A program made the translations under genes and the position numbers. The notes beneath the pieces were generated by a model. That model had not been told where the DNA came from. It did no database searches and worked only from the letters and a program-made list of their open reading frames with translations. From Basidiobolus meristosporus CBS 931.73 (taxonomy: Eukaryota > Basidiobolomycota > Basidiobolomycetes > Basidiobolales > Basidiobolaceae), in assembly GCA_002104905.1 (NCBI GenBank), contig MCFE01000065.1, forward strand, positions 124,001 through 188,000: a stretch of DNA of 64,000 bases, read 5' to 3'. Below are positions 22,420 through 34,792 of this stretch, piece by piece. Numbering within the stretch: the first letter of the stretch is position 1; each line of letters opens with the position of its first letter.

Positions 22420-25400
22420 ATGGATGACAGCTTCACCAAGACAACCCAGGAGGTTTTGGCTTCTCTCGAAGTCCTTCCTGATAAAGGCTTATCTCAAGCC
22501 CAAGTAGCTGCCCGCCAGAAACAATACGGGAAAAATGAGCTCCCCGAAGAGGAATCCACGCCTATCTGGGAGCTAATTCTTGAGCAATTTAAGGATCAAC
22601 TGGTAGTTATTCTGCTGGTTGCTGCGGGCATTTCCTTCATTCTAGCGTTCTTGGAGGAAAACAAAGAGGATGCTGCGACGGCTTATGTCGAGCCTATTGT
22701 TATCCTGCTGATTCTTATCGCAAACGCTACGGTTGGCGTTATCCAAGAGACCAATGCTGAGAAGGCCATCGAGGCTTTAAAGGAATATTCTCCCCATGAG
22801 GCGAAGGTGCTCCGCGACGGAACGCTCACTAAACTCCATGCCACTGAGTTGGTGCCAGGGGACATAATTGAGGTTGCTGTGGGTGATAAGATTCCTGCTG
22901 ATTGCCGCCTGCTCGAACTCATTTCTAGCTCAATACGTATTGATCAAGCGATACTTACAGGCGAATCGGTGTCTGTCAACAAGAACACCGATGCGATTAA
23001 AGACGAAGGAGCAGTTAAGCAGGATCAAACCAATGTCATGTTTTCCGGCACCACTGTCGTTCTTGGAAAAGCAAAAGCTGTTGTTGTGCAAACTGGGTCA
23101 CAAACAGCCATCGGTGATATCCATCAAAGTATTACTTCTCAAATATCCGAGAAGACTCCACTCAAGAGAAAATTGGATGATTTCGGGGATTTCCTAGCCA
23201 AAGCCATCTCGGTGATCTGCATATTGGTTTGGATTGTCAACATCCGACATTTCAATGATCCTTCACACCATGGATGGTTGAAAGGTGCAATCTATTACTT
23301 CAAAATCGCCGTTGCTCTCGCTGTGGCGGCCATCCCGGAGGGTCTTGCCGTTGTGATTACGACGTGTTTGGCGTTGGGTACGAAAAAAATGGCACAAAAG
23401 AATGCGATCGTTCGCTCTCTGCCCTCAGTTGAAACCTTGGGATGCACTAGTGTGATCTGTTCCGACAAGACTGGCACATTGACAACTAATCAGATGTCCA
23501 TCCAAAAGATTCTCACTGTTTCAAGTCATGCGGGAGAGTTGTCTGAGTACCACGTTGAAGGAACAAGTTATGCTCCCATTGGTGATATCAAGACCGCAGA
23601 CGGTACAATCATCAGGGATCTACCCATTGCTTCGCCGGTCATTCAGGAGTTATCTGAGGTCTGTGCTCTCTGCAATGACGCTCGCATTGTCTATGATCCA
23701 AGCTTGGATAGTTATACAAACGTAGGGGAGCCTACCGAAGCTGCTCTGAAAGTGCTTGTAGAGAAATTGGGCACTAAGGACAAAGCATTCAACCAGAAGT
23801 TGTCCCAGATGACTAAGCTTGAGCGTGTGGCTGCTTGCAATGGCTATATTGAGAAAGAGGCGCAGAGAATTGCCACGTTTGAGTTTTCTCGTGACCGCAA
23901 GTCAATGTCTGTCCTTACGCGTCGTCTCACCGATGGAGCCAACTCGAGTGAGAGTGCCGTGCTCCACGTGAAAGGGGCACCTGAATCCATTCTGGAAAGA
24001 TGCACTCGGGTTCGTGTCGAGTCGTCGCCCGGTAGTCCCGTGGAGCTCACTGACGCCATTCGCAACAATATATTGAAGAAAATCAACGAGTATGGCGGCA
24101 AGTTGAGTTTGAGATGTCTTGGGCTGGCGTCTATATCGAATTTACCAAGTGACAGCTCTGAATGGGACCTTCGAGACCCTAACAAATTCATCGACTATGA
24201 ACAAAACATGACCTTTATCGGACTAGTCGCCATGATAGATCCACCGAGAGCCGAGGTCCGAGACGCAATTACAAAATGCAAAACAGCAGGCATCCGAGTG
24301 ATTGTCATAACAGGCGACAACAAGAACACTGCCGAAGCCATTTGTCGAAGAATTGGCATCTTTGCGGAGAATGAAGATCTTACCGGGAAGTCGTATACCG
24401 GCCGCGAGTTTGATGGGCTATCGCTCGCCGAGAAGAAATTAGCTATCCAGCATGCCAACCTATTCTCCAGAACAGAACCTACACATAAGCAAGCACTTGT
24501 TGACCTGTTACAGAATAGTGGTCACGTGGTTGCCATGACTGGGGACGGTGTCAACGACGCTCCAGCACTAAAAAAGGCAGATATTGGTATAGCTATGGGC
24601 ACTGGCACTGATGTTGCGAAACTGGCTGCCGACATGGTCTTGGCTGATGATAACTTCGCAACCATAGAAAAGGCAGTCGAAGAAGGGCGTTCTATCTACA
24701 ACAATACCAAGCAATTTATTCGTTACCTGATCAGCTCTAATATCGGCGAAGTAGTCAGTATCTTTTTGACTGTAATTCTAGGGATGCCAGAGGCCCTAAT
24801 TCCAGTGCAGTTGCTATGGGTTAATCTGGTCACTGATGGCCTTCCGGCAACTGCCCTTGGGTTCAACCCCCCTGATCACGATATCATGCGTCAACCACCT
24901 AGAAGCTCACGGGAGCCAATTGTTAATCTTTGGCTCTTCTGTCGTTATATGGTGATTGGAACCTATGTCGGATGTGCAACGGTGTTCGGCTATGCTTGGT
25001 GGTTCATGTTCTATGAAGGCGGCCCACAAATTACCTTTTACCAACTCAGCAATTTCCACAAATGCTCCGAACTGTTTCCCGAGCTGGGATGTTCCATGTT
25101 CACCGACATCATGTCTCACCGGGCTACCACCATGTCTCTATCGATATTGGTAACTATCGAAATGTTCAACGCGATGAATTCCTTGAGCGAGAACGAGTCC
25201 CTATTGACGCTTCCGCTCTGGTCGAATATGTATCTTGTCTTTGCCATTATTCTCTCCATGATTCTTCACTTTGTTATTCTTTATGTGCCATTCTTCACTT
25301 CTTTATTCTCGATCACTCCATTGAACTTCCAGGAATGGGGCGCAGTCCTTTGGATCTCGTTTCCCGTGATTCTTCTCGATGAAGGGCTGAAGTATATCAC

Positions 25401-25443
25401 CAGGACATTCATCACACCTCCCACAAAAGTTAAGATGGATTGA
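22420..25443 (+). CDS. SERCA-type Ca2+-transporting P-type ATPase (P2A)
   Basis: A single uninterrupted exon of 1007 residues, the usual SERCA length. P-type ATPase landmarks are in order: actuator TGES at 180-183, PEGL in M4, phosphorylated Asp349 in [13 protein letters not shown], nucleotide-binding KGAPE at 518-522, [11 protein letters not shown] with Asp709, and the six C-terminal membrane helices. The close match through M4-P domain ([28 protein letters not shown]) is to animal/plant-type SERCA rather than Pmr1. It should pump cytosolic Ca2+ into the endoplasmic reticulum. No intron at all over 3 kb contrasts with most neighbours. Ascomycete yeasts often lack SERCA, so presence fits a broader fungal lineage. 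Confidence 0.96.
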   Translation: MDDSFTKTTQEVLASLEVLPDKGLSQAQVAARQKQYGKNELPEEESTPIWELILEQFKDQLVVILLVAAGISFILAFLEENKEDAATAYVEPIVILLILIANATVGVIQETNAEKAIEALKEYSPHEAKVLRDGTLTKLHATELVPGDIIEVAVGDKIPADCRLLELISSSIRIDQAILTGESVSVNKNTDAIKDEGAVKQDQTNVMFSGTTVVLGKAKAVVVQTGSQTAIGDIHQSITSQISEKTPLKRKLDDFGDFLAKAISVICILVWIVNIRHFNDPSHHGWLKGAIYYFKIAVALAVAAIPEGLAVVITTCLALGTKKMAQKNAIVRSLPSVETLGCTSVICSDKTGTLTTNQMSIQKILTVSSHAGELSEYHVEGTSYAPIGDIKTADGTIIRDLPIASPVIQELSEVCALCNDARIVYDPSLDSYTNVGEPTEAALKVLVEKLGTKDKAFNQKLSQMTKLERVAACNGYIEKEAQRIATFEFSRDRKSMSVLTRRLTDGANSSESAVLHVKGAPESILERCTRVRVESSPGSPVELTDAIRNNILKKINEYGGKLSLRCLGLASISNLPSDSSEWDLRDPNKFIDYEQNMTFIGLVAMIDPPRAEVRDAITKCKTAGIRVIVITGDNKNTAEAICRRIGIFAENEDLTGKSYTGREFDGLSLAEKKLAIQHANLFSRTEPTHKQALVDLLQNSGHVVAMTGDGVNDAPALKKADIGIAMGTGTDVAKLAADMVLADDNFATIEKAVEEGRSIYNNTKQFIRYLISSNIGEVVSIFLTVILGMPEALIPVQLLWVNLVTDGLPATALGFNPPDHDIMRQPPRSSREPIVNLWLFCRYMVIGTYVGCATVFGYAWWFMFYEGGPQITFYQLSNFHKCSELFPELGCSMFTDIMSHRATTMSLSILVTIEMFNAMNSLSENESLLTLPLWSNMYLVFAIILSMILHFVILYVPFFTSLFSITPLNFQEWGAVLWISFPVILLDEGLKYITRTFITPPTKVKMD

Positions 25444-26621
25444 GCGATGCGTAGTCTAGTAGACCCATATGTAAGATCTACCGTCGCCAGAGGTTGGATT
25501 CTTCTTGATACTATTGTGCCCCCGAACATTGCGTTTTTGTCAACACCTAGATATGAGAATATATCTGACTATAGATACAGCTTTCCCAGTAAGCACATCT
25601 ATCAGATACTTAGTCCATCACATACACCAATACACTGTATCATTGTTAAATATCCGGGATCAGTTCAAGCTATATACTACCTACTGTTGTCGAATAAAGT
25701 TGCTACAGCATAGTATCCAACTTTTTTGGTAGAGTGGGCGAGCTGACAATTGTGCGATCAATAGCTTCGGAAGTAGAGCCCGAGTCTGGAAACGGAAATT
25801 GTGACCGACATTTCGCAAATCAGTAACCTCACTGAGTGTATACTGGGACGGCCCATTTCCACCGTAGAATCCAAGCCAGGGCAGTGTAGCGGCATCAGAC
25901 AAGCTTGTGTATGATACATATATATGCAGTGGCTCGCATTGCATCATTTGCTCTTGACTCATTCGCACGTGTGTTCTAGATAGCAAGATAAGCGTTGGTT
26001 AGATGCCCAAACCCCCTTATATTTATGCTCCTTTGCTAACTTGAGCAGGCGAAATAACATAAGATCACTCGAGTCGAATCGCCCAAAACTTTGAATATTA
26101 CTTCTAGTGTCGGTTTTACAAAACTCTTCCATGTGATCAGACTTTTTTCAAATCCAAATAACCAGCAAGTGAATACCATCAAATCATTTGACTCTCCAAG
26201 TTATCATTTGTGTCTCTTGAAGCCTTGCAGCAATAAGTTGTCACTCTTCATACTGATAAATGAATTTACTACAATATGATGGTCAGCTTGAGCCAAACCA
26301 TTTTGGACCCACTATTAGGCCTCTGTCCTGAAACTATATGAAATATCATTGAGATAGTAGCTAATATGTGATCTGCAAGTATTGTAATGAAAGTTCATGT
26401 AGATACCAGAGGTGGTTGGTAAAACTAGTGAAGTATGTATTTCTCATTTAGTGGCTAATTACATGTAAAAATTCGTAATTTCACCTAAATATTCACCTAA
26501 CTTAGTCACTTAGATCATTACCTACAAATCTTAGTGAATACTGACCAAATTCCTTGTTGGGATTTGCTTGGAATATTTTCACCAAAACATCAGGTACCCA
26601 GAACATGAAATATTGATAAGT

Positions 26622-26681
26622 TGTCCAAACAGCCCCAAACTTTGCACACATGCTCTTGGGACCTTCCTAAACATATTCTAC
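26622..26681 (+). repeat. Dispersed motif, copy A
   Basis: Core CAAACTTTGCACACATGC then TCTTGGGACCTTCCT. It shares a clear core with copies at 26868-26905 and 27585-27645 in the opposite orientation. Confidence 0.5.
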
Positions 26682-26867
26682 TTGTTTATAATGCCAAGAC
26701 CATGTAGAAGTATAAATACTACTTTTACATTCAATAAATCATTAAGTGAAAACCACATAATCTACTTGTTCTCCCAATCACTTCCAATATCTCCAAGACT
26801 CTTACAACAAAAACGATGTTCATACTTATATATAGCCTTAGCAAGACAAGCACTTGGAATTAGTATG

Positions 26868-26905
26868 GAGAGATCCCAAAAATATGTGTGTGAAGTTAGT
26901 CCCCG
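26868..26905 (-). repeat. Dispersed motif, copy C
   Basis: On the minus strand CTAACTTCACACACATAT then TTTTGGGATCTCTC, a degenerate relative of copies A and B (roughly three quarters identical by eye). Confidence 0.4.
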
Positions 26906-27584
26906 CAAAGACATTTCAGTGATAGTTTAGGAACTTTACTATTTCCTGGCCAAATTTCAGGCTTACGTAAATATCGGGTGTAAATACAAGACTTGCATGC
27001 TTTATTATTGGTATATGTGGGTAACAATTATTTGATCACTGTTGGGCCACTTGCAATCTTCGGTATCTAAAATCAATGATTTTATCAATATAACACTACT
27101 ACCACCATAAATAAATATGGCCAGGAAGGAGAGCCTTGAAGCCTCAGCACCAATCCGGGTGAAATAAAGTCATTTCTTGGTATTTATCCATCTGGGAGAA
27201 TTTTGTAGTACACTAGTTTAGCACCTAAATCTTGAATAGAAAGGCATATCCTGATAGAATGTGGCTGGTTGATCATGTAAAATAATGGTAGTCCTATACA
27301 TTACCAGAAACATCAGACATGCCCAGGCATCTTCAACAACTGAACACGGTCTAAATATCTTTCTATAGTCATTCAAAGTATATTTCAATCGTTAGCCTTT
27401 CCTATTCCACAAAGTATAGCAATGAAATGATCTGCAAGCAAAAGTGTGAGAGTTTTGGAGAAGTTGGAAGTGATTAGGAGTACTGGTAGATTATGTAGTG
27501 TTCACTTGATTAAATGAATGTATAACTAAATAAATGTATTTATACTTTTCCAAGGTCGAAGAGAGTTCTTGGGGAAAAAATCAT

Positions 27585-27645
27585 GTAACCTATGCTCAGA
27601 AAGGTCCCAAAAGCATGTGTGCCAAGTTTGTGGTATCTTGGACAG
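27585..27645 (-). repeat. Dispersed motif, copy B
   Basis: On the minus strand TGTCCAAGATACCACAAACT then TGGCACACATGCTTTTGGGACC. Inverted relative to copy A, about 0.9 kb away. Confidence 0.5.
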
Positions 27646-28020
27646 GTTTGAAGTTTTCCAGTGGCAACGAAGAATCTGAAATGATAGAGTTCATAAACTA
27701 AACTGGATTCAAGTGTCTTAACAAATGTAAATAAGAAATCTATGACGCCTCTGAGCCTGCACTGAAATGGCCAACACACAAATAAAAAATTCAACCAAGA
27801 TTCCCTACGAGGGTACTCAATAAATGAAGCACAAGCAAATCCCAGGACTGGGAAGTGAACGGAAATCTCAAGTGACCATTGAAGCGAACCACAAAGGCCA
27901 CCCCCATTGAGAATGTACATTTTATTAGCATATGGACTTCCCTAAAGGATGATATTCCTGTCGTTCACACTGAAGGCACCTCTCAGTCTTCAGTTTTGTC
28001 TGCTTCTGTTTCGGCGCCAT

Positions 28021-28650
28021 TCACCAAATAATATTGACATATTCTTCAAAATCCTCGGCTTTCAGGACAAGGGGATGTATAAGCACTAGTACACCAGGGT
28101 CAACAATGGGCCAGTCGCACTCCAAGTTACGATGAGAAATCGTTCCATCCCGGGTCACCACCGTCATCATAACATGGGACCTACCAAGGATCAGGGGAAT
28201 CCCCATAGCCATAGTAAACATGTATTTCGCCTGAATCAGTTTACATCTACCTCCCCATCAAATTCGCTCGATCCAATTCTGAGTTTGACGGGACTTCTGG
28301 ATTGTTTTCTCATCTCATTGAACGTTACACGCATTCCGCATTGTTGTCCGCAATGAACTCCGGTTGGCGATGCACGATGCCCGCTAATAATATCCATGGG
28401 ATTTTCGAGGTCGAGCGAATGGATAGACGTCATGTATGCACGGAGCACATCTATGTATAGTTGGGTCGATAAATATAGCCTGTCCAGCTTGGTATATTGT
28501 ACCACTTTCCCGATTGTGAGAGTACTGCATGCCTTTCCCTCGAAGTCCTGATAAGCAGCTCGGCGAAAAGCCCGGCAAGAAGAGATGGTTTCCAATGTCT
28601 TTCTGAAAGGGGTATGGGTACCTTGACAGCGCTACAGGGTATCGATCCAT
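28021..28650 (-). CDS. Possible unresolved gene or gene remnant
   Basis: Three overlapping minus-strand frames look protein-like: 28650-28384 (starts with ATG, MDRYPVALSRYPYPFQ), 28595-28236 (STLTIGKVVQYTKLDRLYLS) and 28221-28021 (MGIPLILGRSHVMMTVVTRD). No set of GT-AG introns of normal length joins them well; one option uses a weak GTCAAA donor with the acceptor before 28232. It could be a short multi-exon gene or a decayed one. No family recognised. Confidence 0.3.
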
Positions 28651-30743
28651 GTATGATTGTCTCAGCTTTAAGTTTCCTTTTGGGCTCGATAGAGTGGAGA
28701 GAGCACGATCAGAGCCGAAGTCAATCCTAGATGTTCAAATAAACTATTGAGGATCAGGAGCCTACTGAAATCGAGTCCCACCCCTTGCAAAGGCATAGAC
28801 AATCATATGGTGCTTGAGCGGGCTGTTTATTGAAAACGCCCCAAAAAGGCCTAAAGGTAGCCATTTTCTGGCCTGGTACTAACGCATGTTGGCCCGTTTC
28901 GAGGCGGAACAACGGGTTCACTCGTCGGGGGGTCTTTGCTTGTGCAAAACAATCTCCCGAGCTGCGAGGTACGTCGGGGGTTGCTTCATGGTCAATACGA
29001 ATACCAGGAATGACCGCCAAGAACCCGCCGGTGAAACCCTGGCCGCACATCTGCTGGCGGCCCGGATCTCCCAACGGAATTAACCAGACCACCGCACCCG
29101 CATTACCGAACCGGGTGAAAGTGACAGGGACATGGACTCTCGGTCAGGTTAGGCGGTGATACGAATCCCATTTTTGAGCCGGCCGTCTTCCCCAGGCTTG
29201 GACTGTAAACACTTTGAATGGGCCTGGCTAGTCAGCTGGCTGGCTGTAAGAGAGGCCAATCAAGAGACAAGGATCTATTTATATCTCGGTCGATGGGCAG
29301 CATGGTTGGCTAGATTTCACCATTGTTTCCTCCAAGATAATGGACCGGCGATGACGGCGTTGGGTATATTGGCTTCTCATAGGTAATAGATGCCGAGCAC
29401 ACCATCCACGACATGAGGGTGGGCCAAAGTGTTATCAGGCGGACTCACCCGTGGGTCAGGTGACCACTTGTGGTGCTCGGGTTACAAGCAAGCGGTATTT
29501 GTTAACAGATTAGGCGTCGCCCATCTACTGGCCACTTCGAATGGATTAGGCAACCTCATCTAAAGATGGGATTCATCCAAGATGGGCTCGCGGGAGGGAT
29601 GGGATGAGGAAATCTTGAGGTCATCTTTTGTTTATGTAATAGTAATGCAGTAACCACACCCACCCAGAAGATCCCGGTGTAACATGGTGATCCAACCCTC
29701 GACTGTTTCGGGCGAGGGAAGTATCTCTCGTTACCTCCGCTTCATCCACGCTAATTGGTAGGCTACGGGTCGACTGCTGTCGATCCAGTGGCGTTGTTTC
29801 TTAGAAAAGAGTCAAGTGCAGAAGCTTGGAGGACGATTGGCTGTTGAGCAATAGTGCCGGTAGGAGATGGCCTGATTAGTAAGGAGCACATGCTGACGAA
29901 GCATGGCCACTATGACATTTCCCAGGATGGCCGGGAGGCTCGAGCATAGAGACCCTTTACTTGGCAACGGTCACCCCAAACACTCCCCCGGGTCGGGAAA
30001 GCCATCTCCTTAGGACTAAGGCCTCGAGAAGATCTCCCGTGAACCGTAGCCAGGTGCAATGGGTAAATACGCTAGCCTGACGCACCGAAGGTACAGCCAA
30101 GTGTATCGGGAAAATTCCGGAATCGGGTGGGCGGGTTGGTATGATATGTCCAACATGCTCACCAGAGTGAGCTCGTGCTCATGCCCGGGTTAGAAAAGCC
30201 AATGGAGTCCGGTGGATCATAGGATCGATAGAGAGCCCCACTGCTGGAGCCTTGTCCGCAATCAGCCTACAGTGATGCTTCACGGAACGTTCACCCCGGA
30301 TTGGTTATGTCCTGGCTGGGTGAGTGGTGTAAAAGTCGTCAGATGGATGGGTGTGATTCAAAATCCGTATGCGACACGAGCGTGCAGAAAATTAGATTGA
30401 CTGCGATATCGCGACAGAATTTTTCCATCTGATGATCCGTTGGTCGAGGGGGAGCTCATTGGACTTGGATGACTGATGTTAGTCTAAGTGGAATGACATT
30501 TTATTCAAACCATATTGTGGATGAACAACCAAGTGCCCGCAATGGGAAGTAATGTTCATTAGGAACAAGGAAAAGTACAGCAATAGACGACAAGTATATT
30601 TAGGGTGTCGGTCGCGAAGTATGATAAACGAAGGTATGGGCTGCTTGTATGAATATATATATAAATACACGTAAGTCTTGGTGAAGGTCAGTGAGGAGAG
30701 GGCATATCAAACGAGTTTACAATGGTGGTGTGGCTGAAGATAT
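28651..30743. other. GC-richer intergenic block
   Basis: From about 28,750 to 30,460 the sequence is visibly richer in G and C than its flanks. The first ~400 nt look bacterial (separate entry). The rest shows no convincing gene. Confidence 0.4.
28765..29160. other. Bacterial-like segment
   Basis: High G+C and open in several frames on both strands, with translated strings such as RRVNPLFRLETGQHALVPGQ (minus) and RRNNGFTRRGVFACAKQSPE (plus). I associate these with small hypothetical ORFs repeated in Pseudomonas genomes. That is recollection, not a search result. It could be a transferred fragment, a contaminant joined during assembly, or chance. Confidence 0.35.
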
Positions 30744-31310
30744 TTACGCAGTGTAGGGAGGCAATCTCTCTAGCTGCAACACGTCATGGTAGCATGGTGG
30801 TTGCTGATCAATGGACTCCGTGAGCATGTCTGGGGTGTCGACCTCGATGTGGTGTAACCGACTGGCAGCCATCATGGATCCCTGAAGCATGCTGGCATAC
30901 GACAAGAAGTCCCTGGCATCCTCACGTTTGGAAAAGCGGAAGCTGACGGAGACAGGTGTGTTGTGCACGTGGACGGTACCTTTGACCATCTTGTGACTGA
31001 AGGCGTCGCCGCCCTTTAAAGAAAGCGTCCCCAGAGGGAAGAGAACCGTTTCAATTCCTTGGATTCGGTAGTCGGCCAGGTATGTGATGCGTCTGTCGGT
31101 GACGGTTAACGAGCCCGACGAGCAGGACCAGTTGGAAGAATCCAACCGGGAGGTGGGCGAAGAGCTAAGGCTGTGTCTTAGGACATCCGGAAGGCCCTTG
31201 AGTTGAAGCTTCACGCCTCTTCTGCGAAAATAATGTCCCTCGTTAGGGATGGGCACTAGGCTCTTATCGCACCTTTCGGAGATACGGTAATTAATGGTGT
31301 TGACTTCCAT
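30744..31310 (-). CDS. WBP2/GRAM-like protein with PPxY motif
   Basis: Single exon, 188 residues from the ATG at 31310 (the open frame runs further up only to a TTG). A GRAM/PH-like stretch, SGSLTVTDRRITYLADYR.. FPLGTLSLKGGDAFSHK.. VKGTVHV, resembles the WW-domain-binding protein 2 domain (VYLTPYRVIFLSKG.. MPFYLMKDCEI.. IKGTV). The C terminus carries QPPCYHDV (PPxY) and ERLPPYTA, fitting WBP2-type proteins, which bind WW-domain partners such as NEDD4-like ligases. Similarity is moderate; the alternative is an unrelated PH-fold protein. It is the only supported gene between 28.7 and 34.8 kb. Confidence 0.5.
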   Translation of the reverse strand: MEVNTINYRISERCDKSLVPIPNEGHYFRRRGVKLQLKGLPDVLRHSLSSSPTSRLDSSNWSCSSGSLTVTDRRITYLADYRIQGIETVLFPLGTLSLKGGDAFSHKMVKGTVHVHNTPVSVSFRFSKREDARDFLSYASMLQGSMMAASRLHHIEVDTPDMLTESIDQQPPCYHDVLQLERLPPYTA

Positions 31311-34300
31311 AGGGTAGCGAGGGAGAGATGGGTAGCGGGTTTGTGATGGAGTCTGTCTACAGGAGCGAGGGAAAGCAATCGAGGTGCTTTGGAAATAGAA
31401 GGCAAACAAGAGCAGTGGATCGAATACAGGTCCAGAAGGGCTGGTTTTATGTGTGGCGGAGGAGGGGAGGGGATCAGGAACTAGAGGTAATTGTACCCGA
31501 TCGGAATCAGACAAAACCGGGAGATTGAGTGTGACTAGGATCTGATTCAATTATATTGGGACTTTCCTTTCCAAACCCAACCTCCGTACGGATTTCATGG
31601 GGATTACGGATCAACGTTGCCCATATTCCTCTATCCGCTATGGAAAATCCGCATACATATCGCAGACGTCATTTATCAGAGCCGAGCCTATTGCGCATGA
31701 TTTCCTGAGCTACACTAACCTCGATGGCCATTGGGGCTGTCGTCCAGTCATGATGATGATGATGATGACAACAATCTGATCATTTTTCGAATCCCATCCG
31801 CATGCCAGCAAGCAGAATAGGAGGTTTTCAAGCGAGTGCAATTGATAGGAGCCATCGCCAACGCTCCATTAGTCATGGTTGGGATTCAAGGATTTCTAAT
31901 TCTTGCCAAATGGGGAACATCGATTCCAACCGAAGAAGACTGCCGCTTCATAATACGAGTTTGGCAGTGCCCAAGTAAATCGAATCTCACAAATTGGCGT
32001 TAGATTGAAAAATCTGCGATGGGCCGCCGACAGCCCGCCTGGTAGATGATTAGATCATGAACGCTCCATATCATCTGCATTAGTAAGAATTACATTTCAT
32101 GGGCGTCTTGGTGAAAATCAGGAGCTTAGGGATGGGTATGCAAAACATATAACTGCAGCCTGCGGATGCCTTGCTCATACCTAGCTGGTTGTGGAATTTG
32201 CTACATGCACCTCGGCAGCACAATCCTTGGCATAGGGTATGTCGGTGCCCATCTTAGCCTAATGCGTAACCCGGACTCTGTCCTGGCAACATTCTTAATT
32301 GATGGGAGCAGGTTTGCTGAACTAGCAACCATCCTGGGCTAAGCCTGGATGATATTAAATGCCCTAGTGCTCTGTTCTACGCTGCCAAGCGGTGTAACCA
32401 TCATTTTGAGATGAATTTCGAATGCCGCAACCCGTTTCTCCCCAAAAGAGACACCTGTCTTGAAACCACTACATGCACCTGTTAATTTGAATTAAGCTTT
32501 GAATTGACCAGATCCCACTCGACTGTGCCATTTAATTGTTGAAAGGAGATGCGATATTGAACTAGTCCAGACTGTTTCACAACCAGAGCTTTGAAGAGCG
32601 TCACATGCGAGACGGTTAGAGTTCAATGATCAATGGCACTGCACAATCAACCCTTTCACCACTGGATGCAACCCAGCTTATAAGGATTGCAGCAATGGCG
32701 GTTGGGATGCAAGGAGTATTCCAGGATCATCAGAGCCCAGTCAGAATCGCTCGCACCCAGTGGGATAAATGAAATAGCCTCCAACACGATAGGGGCTCAA
32801 TTTCGGGCTGCCCACTGGTTGCGATCTCAAACAATTGATACAAAGTTTCATCCGAGTAATCCTACATGAGGCTTCCTAGACTTTGGCTTAACCTTACTGC
32901 TAGATCGACAAGGGGATTGGCTGCCTCTTGGAAACAGTAAGCTGGGAAGTGCTAGCTTTAATTCCCTTAACCTTAACGCTGACAAGCCTAAATGGTTGGC
33001 CCCTTGAGCATCTAATTGCTTTGGATGGCCATGTCCTGCCTCTGCAATGCATGCATCGAATACAAGAATCCCCTCATGTACACTCATCTTGAGATAAGGT
33101 TTAGGCAAGGCAACGCAGACCAAGTTCCACCCGTTTTGCTTGCATGACAACTGGACCTCGACTTCAGCTGGCTCCGATCTCCATGGTCCCCGCCCCACCA
33201 CGATGCCGTACGCTGACTAGGAAAAGGCAGGCGGATGTTTACATTGGCACCTTGCATTGCTTTAGCAATCCCACCAATACCATCTGTGTGACATGAAGAA
33301 ATGTTTTTAAACAGGTCCACATCCCGAGATTACAGCAATCTGCATGTTTGAATATTCGGCAGAAGTAAATATAGCATTGGTTGGTGTGCTGCTTCACAAA
33401 CCATGATTCATTACACCCTCCAAGCAGTGACCCAAATGGAATGTAGCACGATGTGGCCGGAATTTAGTCATCTACAGGTTTTAGTTGAATTAGCTATATT
33501 GTCGACGGGTCGCGATGTTTCAATATACTCTTTTGGTACGATGTTTCATTGCATTTCTTCAGTGCCATCCCCCATAGGTTGTTGAACAATCTGATCTCAC
33601 AAATCCATATTGCTACCTTGAATAGCTGATGAAACAGATAATAACGTAAGTAGCCAGGTCTTGATATAATGATTCATCAGGATTGACTGAAAAATACTGT
33701 AAAATAACACGGGTAAATGAGGGAATTATCCAAGCCCAATTAGCAAACTCCCAACATGCTGGACTGTTATGACTTGAACCACAGTATAGTCCGGACAGTG
33801 TTTAATTAAGTTACTGAGGAAAAGCTAATGGAAGTGGAAGTATCAAGCACACTGCCTGCGTTACATTCTCATGAGCTGCTTTAGCTGGAAGTGGGCGAGC
33901 TTAGGTAGGTTAGATGTTATAGAGCTGAGCTGGGTAAGTAAGTTCTGGAGGGGGTAGCAGCGGTGGTAATGGTAGAATTGGTATCCCTGCGCCCTGGTGC
34001 CTTCTCAGCAAGCTCCCTCTGCGGCCTTGTTTGGTGCCAAAGATTGATACGCAAGGATCACCCAGGATATATAATACGCACACTCAAGCTCACCATGTCC
34101 GTGTCTTCCACAGAAGATTGGCCAAAACTAACGATATGATGGCTATCGGTTTAGGAATAGAATATTCCAAATGGTTTAGATATCAAGGGCAGATCGGACT
34201 GTTGTCGAATACTTCAATACAGAGTAGATCATTTGTGTCTTACTTGATCCAGAATATTCTTTGAGGGATCTTCTGCCATATAGATGAGGTTAAACGTTTC

Positions 34301-34792
34301 GGTTCATATGTCAATTCGATCCGCGGTTTATTTTGATTCAACAATTCTTGCAGGGGACTGAGGATAGCAAATATATAGTAGGAACGTTTACCAAAACGAA
34401 GAATTATGTACATCAAAATGGTGCCGAGCGCTGGATAAAAATCAATGGATTCAGTTGTGTGTCATAAAGATTCTTGTCTCCCCCTACAAGACGAGCGAGC
34501 ATGGAACGAAAATAAGTGGTTCGATTAGTGCAAATACTGCTGCCATGATCATGGTTGAGGTTCAAATAAGTAGGTTTCATAGAATGCACCCAATATACGA
34601 TTCTATAGAGGTAATGGTTCGGGTCCATCTTCTATTTCCTTCCCCCAAAAAAAGGGCTCATGTTTTCTGAAGTTGATGAGAATCAGGAGTGACCGTGGTG
34701 CTGATTGGTTGAAACCAGGGTCAATTAAGTGCTAGATTCAAAGAATGAGTAAAAAGCCAATGTATCATTGAAATACACCAACATACACTCGT
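31311..34792. other. Long intergenic stretch
   Basis: About 3.5 kb with no supported gene. A short ATG/GAT trinucleotide microsatellite lies near 31,748-31,768. Small open frames have no motif support. Confidence 0.5.

Larger units (their letters stand above)
25444..28020. other. AT-rich gene-poor segment
   Basis: No supported gene. Contains a dispersed, partly inverted ~35-60 nt motif (see repeats), suggesting decayed repetitive DNA. Confidence 0.55.

Noticed and set aside
22683-22922. Minus-strand frame inside SERCA
   Set aside because: Lies entirely opposite a highly conserved coding region; antisense shadow.
28384-28650. ATG-started 88-codon minus frame as an independent gene
   Set aside because: It overlaps an equally protein-like frame and has no family match. 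Kept only as part of the unresolved region.
31748-31768. Trinucleotide run as a functional element
   Set aside because: Short simple repeat in intergenic DNA; common and uninformative.
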